Positions 1-7,952 are shown, numbered from the stretch's first letter. The stretch: 16,886 bases of DNA from Butyrivibrio sp. (GCF_024699075.1 NZ_JAILQF010000463.1:1-16886); one strand, 5' to 3'. The notes: generated by a model from the sequence alone, not told the origin. Made by a program: numbers and translations.

Positions 1-2789
1 CCTTCCTGAGCTTTAAAGAATGCTCTTCCCCAGTCTTCAGAAAGTCCGAGTGCTTCACCTGTTGATCTCATTTCAGGTCCAAGAACAGGATCAACTTCAG
101 GGAACATATTAAATGGGAATACAGCCTCTTTTACCCCATAGTATGGAATCTTTCTATCACGAAGCTTACCTACAGGGGACTCTCCTCCTGTTATTGGAAG
201 TGTCATGATGTTTGTTGCTTCCTTGACCATATTTATATTACAGACCTTGGATACAAGAGGTACTGTACGAGATGCCCTTGGATTAGCTTCAAGAACATAT
301 ACTACGCCGTCTTCAATTGCATACTGCATGTTCATAAGTCCTACTACATGCATTTCTTTGGCTATACGTTTTGTATAATCCTTGATAGTAGCTACTATCT
401 CATCACTAAGGTGCCTGGATGGAAGTACGCATGCAGAGTCACCGGAGTGAATTCCTGCAAGTTCGATGTGTTCCATAACAGCTGGTACGAATACATTCTC
501 TCCATCACTTATTGCATCAGCCTCACACTCAGTTGCATGATTAAGGAATCTGTCTATAAGAATAGGTCTGTCTGGTGTGACACCTACAGCCTGAGCCATA
601 TAGATATTCATCTGCTCATCTGAATGTACTACTTCCATTCCGCGGCCGCCAAGAACATAAGAAGGACGAACCATTACAGGATAGCCTATTCTGCCGGCTA
701 TCTCCTTAGCTTCTTCTACATTTGAAGCCATTCCTGACTCTGCCATCGGAATTCCAAGTCTGTCCATCATATCACGGAAAAGATCTCTATCCTCAGCCAT
801 GTCTATTGTCTCAGGGCTTGTTCCAAGGATGTTTACACCATTCTTCTTAAGATCTGTTGCAAGATTAAGAGGTGTCTGACCTCCAAACTGAGCGATTACA
901 CCAACAGGCTTTTCCTTCTTATAAATGCTAAGTACATCTTCAAGTGTAAGAGGCTCAAAATAGAGCTTATCAGATGTATCATAGTCAGTTGATACTGTCT
1001 CTGGATTACAGTTAACTATAACTGTTTCAAAGCCGAGCTTCTTAAGGGCAAAAGCGGCATGTACGCAGCAATAGTCAAACTCTATACCCTGACCTATTCT
1101 GTTAGGGCCTCCGCCCAGGATCATAACCTTAGGCTTATCAGTACTTACAGGACTATTATCTTTTATATTATAACTTGAGAAATAGTATGCACTGTCCTTA
1201 GTTCCGCTGACATGTACACCTTCCCAACCTTCAGTGATACCGGCATTTTCACGGGCATTTCTGATTTCTTCTTCAGACACTTTACATATCTGTGAGAGGT
1301 ACTTATCAGAAAAGCCGTCTTTCTTGGCTCTTTCAAGAACTGTGATCTCAGGAACGCTGCCATTTGAAGACTTTATTATCTCCTCTTCCTCATCAACGAG
1401 TTCTTTCATCTGCTCTATAAAGTATTTCTTGATCTTTGTAAGTTCGTAAAGTTTATCTATATCAGCTCCTTTACGAAGTGCTTCATACATGATGAACTGG
1501 CGTTCACTTGTAGGAATTACAAGCATAGAATACAGTTCATCAAGACTCTTTTCATTAAAGTCCTTAACAAAGCCAAGACCATAGCGGCTCTTTTCAAGTG
1601 AACGAATTGCCTTCTGGAAGGCCTCTTTATAGGTCTTACCGATAGACATTACTTCGCCGACTGCTCTCATCTGTGTTCCAAGATGATCTTCTACGCCTTT
1701 AAACTTCTCAAAGGCCCATCTTGCGAACTTGATTACGATATAATCTCCGCCCGGTACGTACTTATCAAGTGTTCCGTACTTACCGCACTCGATATCATCA
1801 AGGTCAAGGCCACAAGCCAGCATAGCTGAAACAAGAGCAATAGGAAAACCTGTTGCCTTGGAAGCAAGAGCTGATGAACGTGATGTACGGGGATTGATCT
1901 CGATAACTATGATACGGTCTGTCTTTGGGTCATGCGCGAACTGGCAGTTACAGCCGCCGATAACCTGAACCTTATCTACTATCTTATAAGCCTGCTCCTG
2001 AAGTCTGTCCTGAACTTCCTGAGATATTGTGAGCATTGGCGCACTACAGAATGAGTCGCCAGTATGAACACCCATAGGATCTATATTCTCAATAAAACAT
2101 ACTGTTATCATCTGACCCTTGGAGTCTCTTACGACTTCAAGCTCAAGCTCTTCCCATCCGATAACTGACTCTTCAACGAGTACCTGATGAACCATTGATG
2201 CCTGAAGGCCACGAGCACAGACAGTCTTAAGCTCTTCTACGTTGTAGACAAGGCCGCCGCCTGATCCTCCCATGGTGTACGCAGGACGAAGTACTACAGG
2301 ATATCCAAGTCTTGAAGCTATCTCAACAGCTTCATCTACAGAATATGCAACCTGGCTTCTTGCCATCTCGATACCAAGTTCATCCATGGTATTCTTGAAC
2401 TCGATTCTGTCTTCACCACGCTCTATGGCATCAATCTGAACGCCTATGACTTTAACGCCATACTTATCAAGTACACCTGCCTTTGAAAGCTCTGAAGCAA
2501 GATTAAGACCTGACTGTCCACCAAGATTAGGAAGAAGCGCATCCGGACGCTCTTTCTCAATTATCTGGGTGAGTCTCTTGACATTAAGCGGTTCGATGTA
2601 AGTGACATCTGCTGTTTCAGGATCTGTCATAATAGTTGCGGGGTTAGAATTAACAAGAATAATCTCATAGCCGAGCTTACGAAGCGCTTTACATGCCTGT
2701 GTGCCGGAATAGTCAAACTCACAAGCCTGACCAATGATAATCGGACCTGACCCGATAATAAGAATGCGGTGGATATCTTCACGTTTCAT
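1..2789 (-). CDS. carB: Carbamoyl-phosphate synthase large subunit (partial, C-terminus beyond the left edge)
   Basis: Makes carbamoyl phosphate from bicarbonate, ATP and glutamine-derived ammonia for pyrimidine and arginine synthesis; the partner glutaminase subunit CarA is not in the window. The frame is open from the ATG at 2789 (N-terminus MKREDIHRILIIGSGPIIIG) through 929 codons to the edge. I checked it at several points along the length and found no break. Two homologous halves are visible: the first ATP-grasp domain has RPAYTMGGSGGG from about residue 168, and the second has RPSYVLGGRG from about residue 708. Both match the positions of the nucleotide-binding arginine and glycine loops of the family. 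The family is about 1,070 residues, so roughly 140 residues, mainly the allosteric MGS-like domain, are missing by truncation at the edge. A GGGAGG ribosome site lies 12 bases before the ATG, slightly far. It is preceded by a terminator and a possible own promoter, so it is probably transcribed separately from the helicase gene. Confidence 0.97.
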   Translation of the reverse strand, partial: MKREDIHRILIIGSGPIIIGQACEFDYSGTQACKALRKLGYEIILVNSNPATIMTDPETADVTYIEPLNVKRLTQIIEKERPDALLPNLGGQSGLNLASELSKAGVLDKYGVKVIGVQIDAIERGEDRIEFKNTMDELGIEMARSQVAYSVDEAVEIASRLGYPVVLRPAYTMGGSGGGLVYNVEELKTVCARGLQASMVHQVLVEESVIGWEELELEVVRDSKGQMITVCFIENIDPMGVHTGDSFCSAPMLTISQEVQDRLQEQAYKIVDKVQVIGGCNCQFAHDPKTDRIIVIEINPRTSRSSALASKATGFPIALVSAMLACGLDLDDIECGKYGTLDKYVPGGDYIVIKFARWAFEKFKGVEDHLGTQMRAVGEVMSIGKTYKEAFQKAIRSLEKSRYGLGFVKDFNEKSLDELYSMLVIPTSERQFIMYEALRKGADIDKLYELTKIKKYFIEQMKELVDEEEEIIKSSNGSVPEITVLERAKKDGFSDKYLSQICKVSEEEIRNARENAGITEGWEGVHVSGTKDSAYYFSSYNIKDNSPVSTDKPKVMILGGGPNRIGQGIEFDYCCVHAAFALKKLGFETVIVNCNPETVSTDYDTSDKLYFEPLTLEDVLSIYKKEKPVGVIAQFGGQTPLNLATDLKKNGVNILGTSPETIDMAEDRDLFRDMMDRLGIPMAESGMASNVEEAKEIAGRIGYPVMVRPSYVLGGRGMEVVHSDEQMNIYMAQAVGVTPDRPILIDRFLNHATECEADAISDGENVFVPAVMEHIELAGIHSGDSACVLPSRHLSDEIVATIKDYTKRIAKEMHVVGLMNMQYAIEDGVVYVLEANPRASRTVPLVSKVCNINMVKEATNIMTLPITGGESPVGKLRDRKIPYYGVKEAVFPFNMFPEVDPVLGPEMRSTGEALGLSEDWGRAFFKAQE

Positions 2790-2852
2790 GTCTTAAATCT
2801 GCCTCCCATATATAATCTTTTTATTTAATATTACGTTATCATACCGAAAGTA

Positions 2853-2858
2853 ATTATA
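2853..2858 (-). promoter_or_regulatory. Possible -10 element of a carB promoter
   Basis: A perfect TATAAT lies on the minus strand between the helicase terminator and carB, about 64 bases before the ATG. No good -35 hexamer sits 16-18 bases upstream because that space is the terminator T-tract, so the call rests on the -10 alone and on the need for a promoter after the terminator. Confidence 0.35.
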
Positions 2859-2871
2859 GCAAAAAAAGCTC

Positions 2872-2922
2872 AAAAAAACAGGACAAAAATTAATCTAATC
2901 ATGAGATTAATTTTTGTCCTGT
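2872..2922 (-). terminator. Rho-independent terminator of the DEAD-box helicase gene
   Basis: A perfect 19-bp inverted repeat (2878-2896 and 2904-2922, 7-base loop) starts about 20 bases after the helicase stop codon. On the minus strand it is followed at once by a run of seven T. The stem is AT-rich at its centre with GGAC/GTCC near its base. Confidence 0.9.
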
Positions 2923-2941
2923 ATATCATCATTTAAAATTA

Positions 2942-5014
2942 TCAGTCATTATGAAACTTGCCGTCAGATCCTTTAGTCTTTATAGCAACTCTTCCAAAGA
3001 AGCGTTCCTGGCTTCTCTCAACCTTCATAGAATCCTTGCGACTAGAACCTTTCCTGCCGGACTTCTCTACGTTTCTAAAGCTCTTAGCACCTTTATCGTA
3101 AGATCTTGAATCTACAGATTTTTTGGTTCTTGCATCTCTGCCACTTCTTCCATCGCGGCTATAGCTCTTGGAAGCCTTGCCATCACGTGCAAATCTGCCA
3201 TCCTTACCATCATGACCCTTGCCATCGCGGCCTCTTCCGGATCTGCCATCTCTGCCATATCCTGAGCGGGCGCCATCGCGGCTTCCTCTTCCGTATCCTA
3301 AGCGTGCACCGTCACGGCTTCCTCTTCCGCGTCCATCACGGCCGCCTCTTCTTCTCTCAGGGATCTTAAGGTCTTCTACATCCTTACCCATCTTAAGTCT
3401 CATGAAGCCTGCTGCAAGCTGCTCTGCAGTATATTCACCTTCTTCAACTTTCTGCTGGATAAATGCCATAACAGAATCCACATCACCATTCTCGATCACG
3501 TCGATAACTTCAGCAAATACCTTCTGAGACTTAGCCTTTGTGATATCCTTAGCAGAAGGAACCTTGCGCTCCTCGATCTTGGTGTGGCAGATCTTCTCGA
3601 TGTCACGGATCTTGTATGTCTCACGGCCTGAGCAAAGAGTAAATGACTTACCGCTCTTACCGGCACGTCCTGTACGTCCTATACGATGAACATAATATTC
3701 GATATCTTCAGGGATATCAAAGTTAAATACACAGTCAACACCGCTTACATCGATACCTCTTGCTGCAACATCTGTAGCGATAAGGATATTGATACGGCCA
3801 TTTCTGAAGATATTCATGACCATATCTCGCTGGTTCTGTGAAAGATCTCCATGTAGTCCATCTGCAAGATATCCTCTATCCTTAAGCATACTAGCAAGCT
3901 GATCTACCATTCTCTTTGTATTAGCGAAAATAAGTGATCTCTGAGGCTGATAATAATCGATAAGTCTTGTAAGAACCTCAAACTTCATCTCTCTTGGAAT
4001 CACATAATATGACTGCTCGATAGACTTAACTGTGATCTCCTTAGGAGTCATTCTGATATATTCAGCATCAGCCTTCTGATACTGTCTTGTTATTTCAAGA
4101 ATAGGCTTTGGCATTGTAGCTGAGAAAAGAGCTGTCTGGCGATCCTCAGGCATTCCCTTAAGGACTGTCTCAATATCTTCTCTAAAGCCCATATCAAGCA
4201 TTTCATCTGCTTCATCAAGAACAAGTGTCTTAACGGCATCCATCTTCATTGTATGGCGTCTCATGTGATCCATAACACGTCCCGGTGTACCAACTACGAT
4301 CTGTACTCCCTGAGAAAGAGCCTTGATCTGACGCATTATATCCTGACCGCCATATACTGCAAGTGTCTTAACACCATGCATATACTTGGCAAAGTCTCTG
4401 AGATCATCTGCAGCCTGCATTGCAAGCTCTCTTGTAGGGCAGAGAATAACTGCCTGAAGACGCTTGTCATCAGGATTAACATTAGAAAGTACCGGAATAC
4501 CAAATGCTGCTGTCTTACCTGTACCTGTCTGAGCCTGGCCGATAATATCCTTGCCTTTGAGCATTACAGGAATAGCTGCTGCCTGGATAGGAGACATATA
4601 TTCGAATCCCATCTCAGATACTGCTCTTATTATTCTTTCATCAAGTTCAGATTCATCATAACGAATACGATTATCTTCCTTGTTATCTTCTGTAGCTTCT
4701 ACTACTTCTTCTGCGTTATCAAGTAATTCTGTTTCTTTTATAATTTCTGTATTTATAGCTTTATTTAACTCCAAATCTGTTTCTTTATCTTCGTTTTTAA
4801 ATGTTTCTTTATATGACTTTTCTATTACTGCTTCCTTTTCTTCCTCTGCATGACTATCCTTTGAAACTGTTGAATCTGAAAGAATATCATGACTCTTTTT
4901 CTTGCCAAACACACTTCTCTTCTTGCCTATCTGATTGTAAATATTCTCTTCTCTGTGTTTGAACTTCTCATCTCCAAGACCAAAAATCTCAAGATCTTCT
5001 AAAATATCGCTCAT
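2942..5014 (-). CDS. DEAD-box ATP-dependent RNA helicase with acidic N-terminal extension and RGD/RGG-like tail
   Basis: An RNA helicase of the DeaD/CsdA-RhlE type, expected to remodel RNA structure in ribosome assembly, mRNA decay or cold adaptation. All core motifs are present in order: Q-motif Gln around residue 144, motif I AQTGTGKT 161-168, PTREL 193-197, TPGR 243-246, DEAD 267-270, SAT 298-300, LIFANTK 361-367, ATDVAARGID 413-422 and HRIGRTGR 443-450. At 690 residues it is longer than a plain core. Residues 1 to about 118 are a highly charged, acidic, low-complexity extension. Residues about 555-632 are rich in Arg, Gly and Asp and include two 12-residue repeats (GRGSRDGARLGY and GRGSRDGARSGY, 563-586), probably an unstructured RNA-binding tail. 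The ATG has GGAAAGG about 6 bases upstream. It is bounded by terminators on both sides and is probably monocistronic. The exact orthologue among DeaD/CshA/DbpA is uncertain. Confidence 0.95.
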   Translation of the reverse strand: MSDILEDLEIFGLGDEKFKHREENIYNQIGKKRSVFGKKKSHDILSDSTVSKDSHAEEEKEAVIEKSYKETFKNEDKETDLELNKAINTEIIKETELLDNAEEVVEATEDNKEDNRIRYDESELDERIIRAVSEMGFEYMSPIQAAAIPVMLKGKDIIGQAQTGTGKTAAFGIPVLSNVNPDDKRLQAVILCPTRELAMQAADDLRDFAKYMHGVKTLAVYGGQDIMRQIKALSQGVQIVVGTPGRVMDHMRRHTMKMDAVKTLVLDEADEMLDMGFREDIETVLKGMPEDRQTALFSATMPKPILEITRQYQKADAEYIRMTPKEITVKSIEQSYYVIPREMKFEVLTRLIDYYQPQRSLIFANTKRMVDQLASMLKDRGYLADGLHGDLSQNQRDMVMNIFRNGRINILIATDVAARGIDVSGVDCVFNFDIPEDIEYYVHRIGRTGRAGKSGKSFTLCSGRETYKIRDIEKICHTKIEERKVPSAKDITKAKSQKVFAEVIDVIENGDVDSVMAFIQQKVEEGEYTAEQLAAGFMRLKMGKDVEDLKIPERRRGGRDGRGRGSRDGARLGYGRGSRDGARSGYGRDGRSGRGRDGKGHDGKDGRFARDGKASKSYSRDGRSGRDARTKKSVDSRSYDKGAKSFRNVEKSGRKGSSRKDSMKVERSQERFFGRVAIKTKGSDGKFHND

Positions 5015-5028
5015 TCCTAAACCTTTCC

Positions 5029-5044
5029 GGCACCTTTTTGTGCC
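5029..5044 (-). promoter_or_regulatory. Small hairpin directly before the helicase ribosome-binding site
   Basis: GGCAC and GTGCC pair around a 6-base loop, immediately upstream of the GGAAAGG site that serves the helicase ATG. It could tune ribosome access, or it could be chance in a short palindrome. No convincing promoter was found for the helicase gene between 5045 and 5086. Confidence 0.3.
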
Positions 5045-5080
5045 TTATGCGGTTTTGGACGCCCATTAAAAACCATTACA

Positions 5081-5121
5081 AAACAAAAACAACAGGCCGT
5101 ATCATTTAAGACCTGCTGTTT
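5081..5121 (-). terminator. Rho-independent terminator of pncC
   Basis: On the minus strand a 10-bp stem (5112-5121 with 5087-5096, one G-U pair, 15-base loop) is followed by a T-rich tract broken by single G residues. It lies 67 bases after the pncC stop. A smaller hairpin (AAAGC/GCTTT, 5134-5148) with a T-run after it lies just before it. Confidence 0.7.
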
Positions 5122-5188
5122 CAAAAAAGTAATAAAGCTATGTGCTTTCATTCTTTAAGCATCACTTAAACCACATATAAAATAATAA

Positions 5189-5656
5189 TTACTGCAGCAT
5201 CTGAAGCATACCATGTATAGCACGCTGTGCTGCCTGTCTGCGCACCTGCCTTCTGTCTCCTTCAAACAGGTGTTTCTCTGTTACGACCAATCCCTTTACA
5301 TAAAAACCTATGTAAACACATCCAACCGGTGCAAGATCTGTTCCGCCTCCCGGTCCTGCGATTCCTGTTATGGAAACAGCTACATCTGCTTCCGCATTTC
5401 GTGCACATCCACGCACCATGGCCTCAGCGCATTGTGGACTGACCGCAGTAAAGTTATCTAGAATATCCTGATCTACACCAAGCATTTCATGCTTGGCTTC
5501 ATCACAATATGTAACAAAGCTTCTTTTAAAAACTTCTGATGAACCGGCAACATCTGTTATTGCCGCAGCTACCATTCCTCCGGTGCAAGACTCCGCACAG
5601 GATATAGTCATTTTCTTTTGTGCAAGAAGCTGCACAAGCATTTCATTTTCGTTCAA
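5189..5656 (-). CDS. pncC: Nicotinamide-nucleotide amidase, standalone CinA C-terminal domain
   Basis: Hydrolyses nicotinamide mononucleotide to nicotinate mononucleotide and ammonia in NAD salvage; it was historically named CinA after competence. The protein holds the whole CinA C-terminal domain with AESCTGG near the N-terminus and ITGIAGPGGGT in the second half, and ends at about the usual length. The N-terminal molybdopterin-binding-like domain of full CinA is absent, as in many Clostridia. The frame extends upstream to a TTG at 5671, but that codon has no ribosome site and lies before the predicted transcript start. I therefore choose the TTG at 5656, which has AAAGG 7 bases upstream (giving about 155 residues, MNENEMLVQ...); an ATG at 5641 is the alternative. 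It is preceded by its own strong promoter and the 57-bp repeat array, and followed by a terminator. Confidence 0.9.
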   Translation of the reverse strand: MNENEMLVQLLAQKKMTISCAESCTGGMVAAAITDVAGSSEVFKRSFVTYCDEAKHEMLGVDQDILDNFTAVSPQCAEAMVRGCARNAEADVAVSITGIAGPGGGTDLAPVGCVYIGFYVKGLVVTEKHLFEGDRRQVRRQAAQRAIHGMLQMLQ

Positions 5657-5673
5657 AGAGGTACCTTTCAACT

Positions 5674-5701
5674 ATTATATACACATTCAATAAAACGTCA
5701 A
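5674..5701 (-). promoter_or_regulatory. Sigma-A type promoter of pncC
   Basis: TTGACG (5696-5701), a 16-base spacer and TATAAT (5674-5679) form a near-consensus promoter on the minus strand. Transcription should begin near 5667, about 11 bases before the chosen TTG start. The first 57-bp repeat unit begins 11 bases upstream of the -35. Confidence 0.8.
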
Positions 5702-5711
5702 GTGCTAGTCG

Positions 5712-5939
5712 GTTTATAGGATGTAAACCGGACATGTTTATAAATGCATGGATGCGTTAATATGTCACGTTTACAGGATGTAAACAGGACATGTCCAGAA
5801 ATGCACGGATGCATTTCTATGCCACGTTTACAGGATGTAAACCGGACATGTTTATAAATGCATGGATGCATTTATATGCCACGTTTACAGGATGTAAACA
5901 GGACATGTCCAGAAATGCATGGATGCATTTCTATGTCCC
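5712..5939. repeat. Four-copy 57-bp tandem repeat with nested palindromes (ABAB pattern)
   Basis: Units begin at 5712, 5769, 5826 and 5883, exactly 57 bp apart. Units 1 and 3 are type A and units 2 and 4 type B, so the array is also a 114-bp repeat copied twice. Each unit holds GTTTAC-N5-GTAAAC (first copy GTTTAT) and a longer palindrome whose 10-bp arms flank GG. In unit 3 the arms are ATAAATGCAT/ATGCATTTAT (5854-5875); in unit 4 they are AGAAATGCAT/ATGCATTTCT (5911-5932), so the A/B difference preserves pairing in both types. Type B also contains the perfect palindrome GGACATGTCC (5787-5796, 5901-5910). The array fills the gap between pgsA and the pncC promoter. It has no T-tract, so it is not a classical terminator. 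Function unknown. Confidence 0.95.
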
Positions 5940-5941
5940 CC

Positions 5942-6496
5942 TTACAATTGTCCATCCATTACACCCCAGTTTTTAACCAGGTAATCGATAAGTGAGATGA
6001 TTGTAAGCGCAACAGCTACTACAGTAACAATTCCTGTTACAACACCAAAGAACTGTCCAAAGCCGTCAGCTTCACTTATAGCATAGTCTACATCCATGAT
6101 CATAAGTATTACCATGATCATCTGGAATGTTGTCTTGAACTTGCCCCACATGCTTGCTGCAATAACCTTGCCTTTTTCTGCAGCAATAAGTCTGAAACCG
6201 CTTATTATAAACTCTCTTGCAACTATTACAATAACGATCCAGGCCCAGATCCTGTCCATACCTACAAGACATATAAGAGCTGATATAACGAGCATCTTGT
6301 CAGCAAGGGGATCCATAAACTTTCCAAAATCTGTTACAAGGTTGTATTTACGGGCGATCTTACCATCAGCAAGATCAGTAAGACTTGCCAATATGAAAAA
6401 TATAAGTGCAACCCACTTATGTTCGGTGAGCATGAATACTACAAAGAACGGAATCATGATAACGCGAAGTAATGTTAATTTGTTAGGTAAATTCAT
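5942..6496 (-). CDS. pgsA: CDP-diacylglycerol-glycerol-3-phosphate 3-phosphatidyltransferase
   Basis: Integral membrane enzyme that makes phosphatidylglycerophosphate from CDP-diacylglycerol and glycerol 3-phosphate, the committed step to phosphatidylglycerol and cardiolipin. The CDP-alcohol phosphotransferase signature is complete: D41, D44, G45, A48, R49, G58, D62 and D66. Several hydrophobic segments span the 184 residues, the usual length for the family. The ATG at 6496 has GAGG 5 bases upstream. It lies 82 bases after rimO. That gap holds two weak inverted repeats (GTCTTA/TAAGAC at 6559-6573 and GGGCC/GGCCC at 6520-6551) and a TATAAT without a -35, so it is probably transcribed with rimO. 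Its stop codon is 2 bases from the end of the 57-bp repeat array, which would be its 3' untranslated region. Confidence 0.95.
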   Translation of the reverse strand: MNLPNKLTLLRVIMIPFFVVFMLTEHKWVALIFFILASLTDLADGKIARKYNLVTDFGKFMDPLADKMLVISALICLVGMDRIWAWIVIVIVAREFIISGFRLIAAEKGKVIAASMWGKFKTTFQMIMVILMIMDVDYAISEADGFGQFFGVVTGIVTVVAVALTIISLIDYLVKNWGVMDGQL

Positions 6497-6578
6497 CTTG
6501 TCCTCTTTCCGCCTTTAACGGGCCATTATATTTAATTATTTATTAAGGCCCTTTGCGGGTCTTATATTAAGACAATAC

Positions 6579-7952
6579 TCAGTCTTCCTCATCACTGTCA
6601 TCAAGTTCGCCTATAAGATCATATCCATCTGATCCGCTTATTCTGACATCTACGAACTTGCCGCTCATAAGATCATAAGGAACATTTTCAATAAAGAGGA
6701 AACCGTCTATATCAGGACTATCTTTATAGGTTCTTGCAACGTAAGTATACAAAGGTCTTCCAAGATCATCTGTATGAGGATCGTCATCACCTATTCTGCC
6801 TTCAATAATAGCTTTAAGCTTTCTGCCAACCATATTTCTGGCACCTTCAAATGCAAACTCCTGCTGCATCTTCATAAGCTTTGTACGACGAGTTTTCTTG
6901 ATCCTCTCTGAAACCTGATCTTCCATTTCAGCAGCAACTGTATTTTCCTCAGGTGAATATGTAAATACACCAAGTCTGTCGAATCTAAGATCAGATATAA
7001 GCTTCATTGTCTGATTGTGATCTTCAGCTGTCTCTCCGGGGAATCCTGAAATAAGCGTAGTACGAAGACATATGTCTGGAATCTCCTTACGAAGCTTTTC
7101 AGTTATCCTTCTGATATCGGCATTATCAGTTCTTCTGCCCATTTTTCTAAGAATGTTATCGCTTCCTGACTGTATGGGAAGGTCAAGATAATGACAGATC
7201 TTAGGCTCTTTCTTTATAACCTCTATAAGCTCATCTGTTATCTCTTCAGGATAACAGTACATTACACGGATCCATTCAATTCCATCGATCCTGCAAAGCT
7301 TTGTAAGAAGCTTAGGAAGCATCTTCTTCTTATAAAGATCAAGACCATATACGGTAGTCTCCTGAGCTACTATGATAAGCTCCTTAATACCATTATAAGC
7401 AAGGTCTTCAGCTTCCTTTATAAGATCTTCCATAGGTACGCTTCTGTAGTGGCCACGAACCTTGGGAATAATGCAATATGTGCAGTTCTTGTTACAGCCC
7501 TCTGCGATCTTGAGATAACTGTAAGCTGTTCCTGTAGAAAGAACTCTCTTGTGAGTTGTTGGCTTTTTATCGATGCTCTCAAAATAGTTCTGGATCTGGC
7601 CTTTTAGTATGCCATCCAAAGCATCAAGAATCTTATCATAAGCAGTAGTACCGATGATCTCATCAACTTCAGGAATTTCCTTCTGAATCTCTTCCTGATA
7701 ACGCTGACCAAGGCATCCTGCAACTACTAAAGCTCTAAGCTTTCCACTTTTTCTAAGCTCTGCAAGCTCTAAAATAGTGTCAATGCTTTCCTGCTTAGCA
7801 TCATTAATAAAGCAGCAGGTGTTGACCACTGCTGCTTGTGCATCAAGTGCATCGTCTGTGAATTCATAACCGTGTTCTGATAAAATACCGAGCATATACT
7901 CAGTCTCTACACGATTCTTCTCGCATCCAAGCGATATAAACAAAATCTTCAT
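6579..7952 (-). CDS. rimO: Ribosomal protein uS12 methylthiotransferase
   Basis: Radical-SAM enzyme that methylthiolates the conserved aspartate of ribosomal protein uS12. The N-terminal UPF0004 domain carries the three cluster cysteines C10, C46 and C80, with the LGCEKN opening typical of RimO rather than MiaB. The radical-SAM motif is C153-x3-C157-x2-C160. The C-terminal part fits a TRAM domain, and the 457-residue length is usual. The ATG at 7952 lies 25 bases after the rpoZ stop. Only a poor ribosome site (AAGG about 16 bases away) is visible, so translation may depend on coupling to rpoZ; the start is nevertheless secure from the conserved N-terminus. The protein ends in an acidic tail (DDSDEED). 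The order rimO-pgsA-pncC is common in Clostridia. Confidence 0.96.
   Translation of the reverse strand: MKILFISLGCEKNRVETEYMLGILSEHGYEFTDDALDAQAAVVNTCCFINDAKQESIDTILELAELRKSGKLRALVVAGCLGQRYQEEIQKEIPEVDEIIGTTAYDKILDALDGILKGQIQNYFESIDKKPTTHKRVLSTGTAYSYLKIAEGCNKNCTYCIIPKVRGHYRSVPMEDLIKEAEDLAYNGIKELIIVAQETTVYGLDLYKKKMLPKLLTKLCRIDGIEWIRVMYCYPEEITDELIEVIKKEPKICHYLDLPIQSGSDNILRKMGRRTDNADIRRITEKLRKEIPDICLRTTLISGFPGETAEDHNQTMKLISDLRFDRLGVFTYSPEENTVAAEMEDQVSERIKKTRRTKLMKMQQEFAFEGARNMVGRKLKAIIEGRIGDDDPHTDDLGRPLYTYVARTYKDSPDIDGFLFIENVPYDLMSGKFVDVRISGSDGYDLIGELDDSDEED

Noticed and set aside
1163..1449. Short frames on both strands within carB
   Set aside because: They overlap the continuous, well-conserved carB frame and have no independent support.
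3106..3527. Plus-strand frames rich in Pro, Leu, Arg and His opposite the helicase tail
   Set aside because: They are antisense shadows of the Arg/Gly/Asp repeat codons and have no ribosome sites.
5791..5976. Plus-strand 61-codon frame with 19-residue tandem repeats across the 57-bp array
   Set aside because: The periodicity follows from a unit length divisible by three. There is no ribosome site, it runs into the antisense of pgsA, and it has no protein-like features.
6520..6573. Inverted repeats and a TATAAT between rimO and pgsA as a terminator/promoter pair
   Set aside because: The GGGCC/GGCCC stem has a 22-base loop and no T-tract, and the TATAAT lacks a -35. Co-transcription is the simpler reading.
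7806..7817. Unusual double cysteine (NTCCFI) at the second cluster cysteine of RimO
   Set aside because: All three N-terminal cluster cysteines and the radical-SAM triad are intact. The neighbouring residue is variable in the family, and similar sequences occur in Clostridia as far as I recall.
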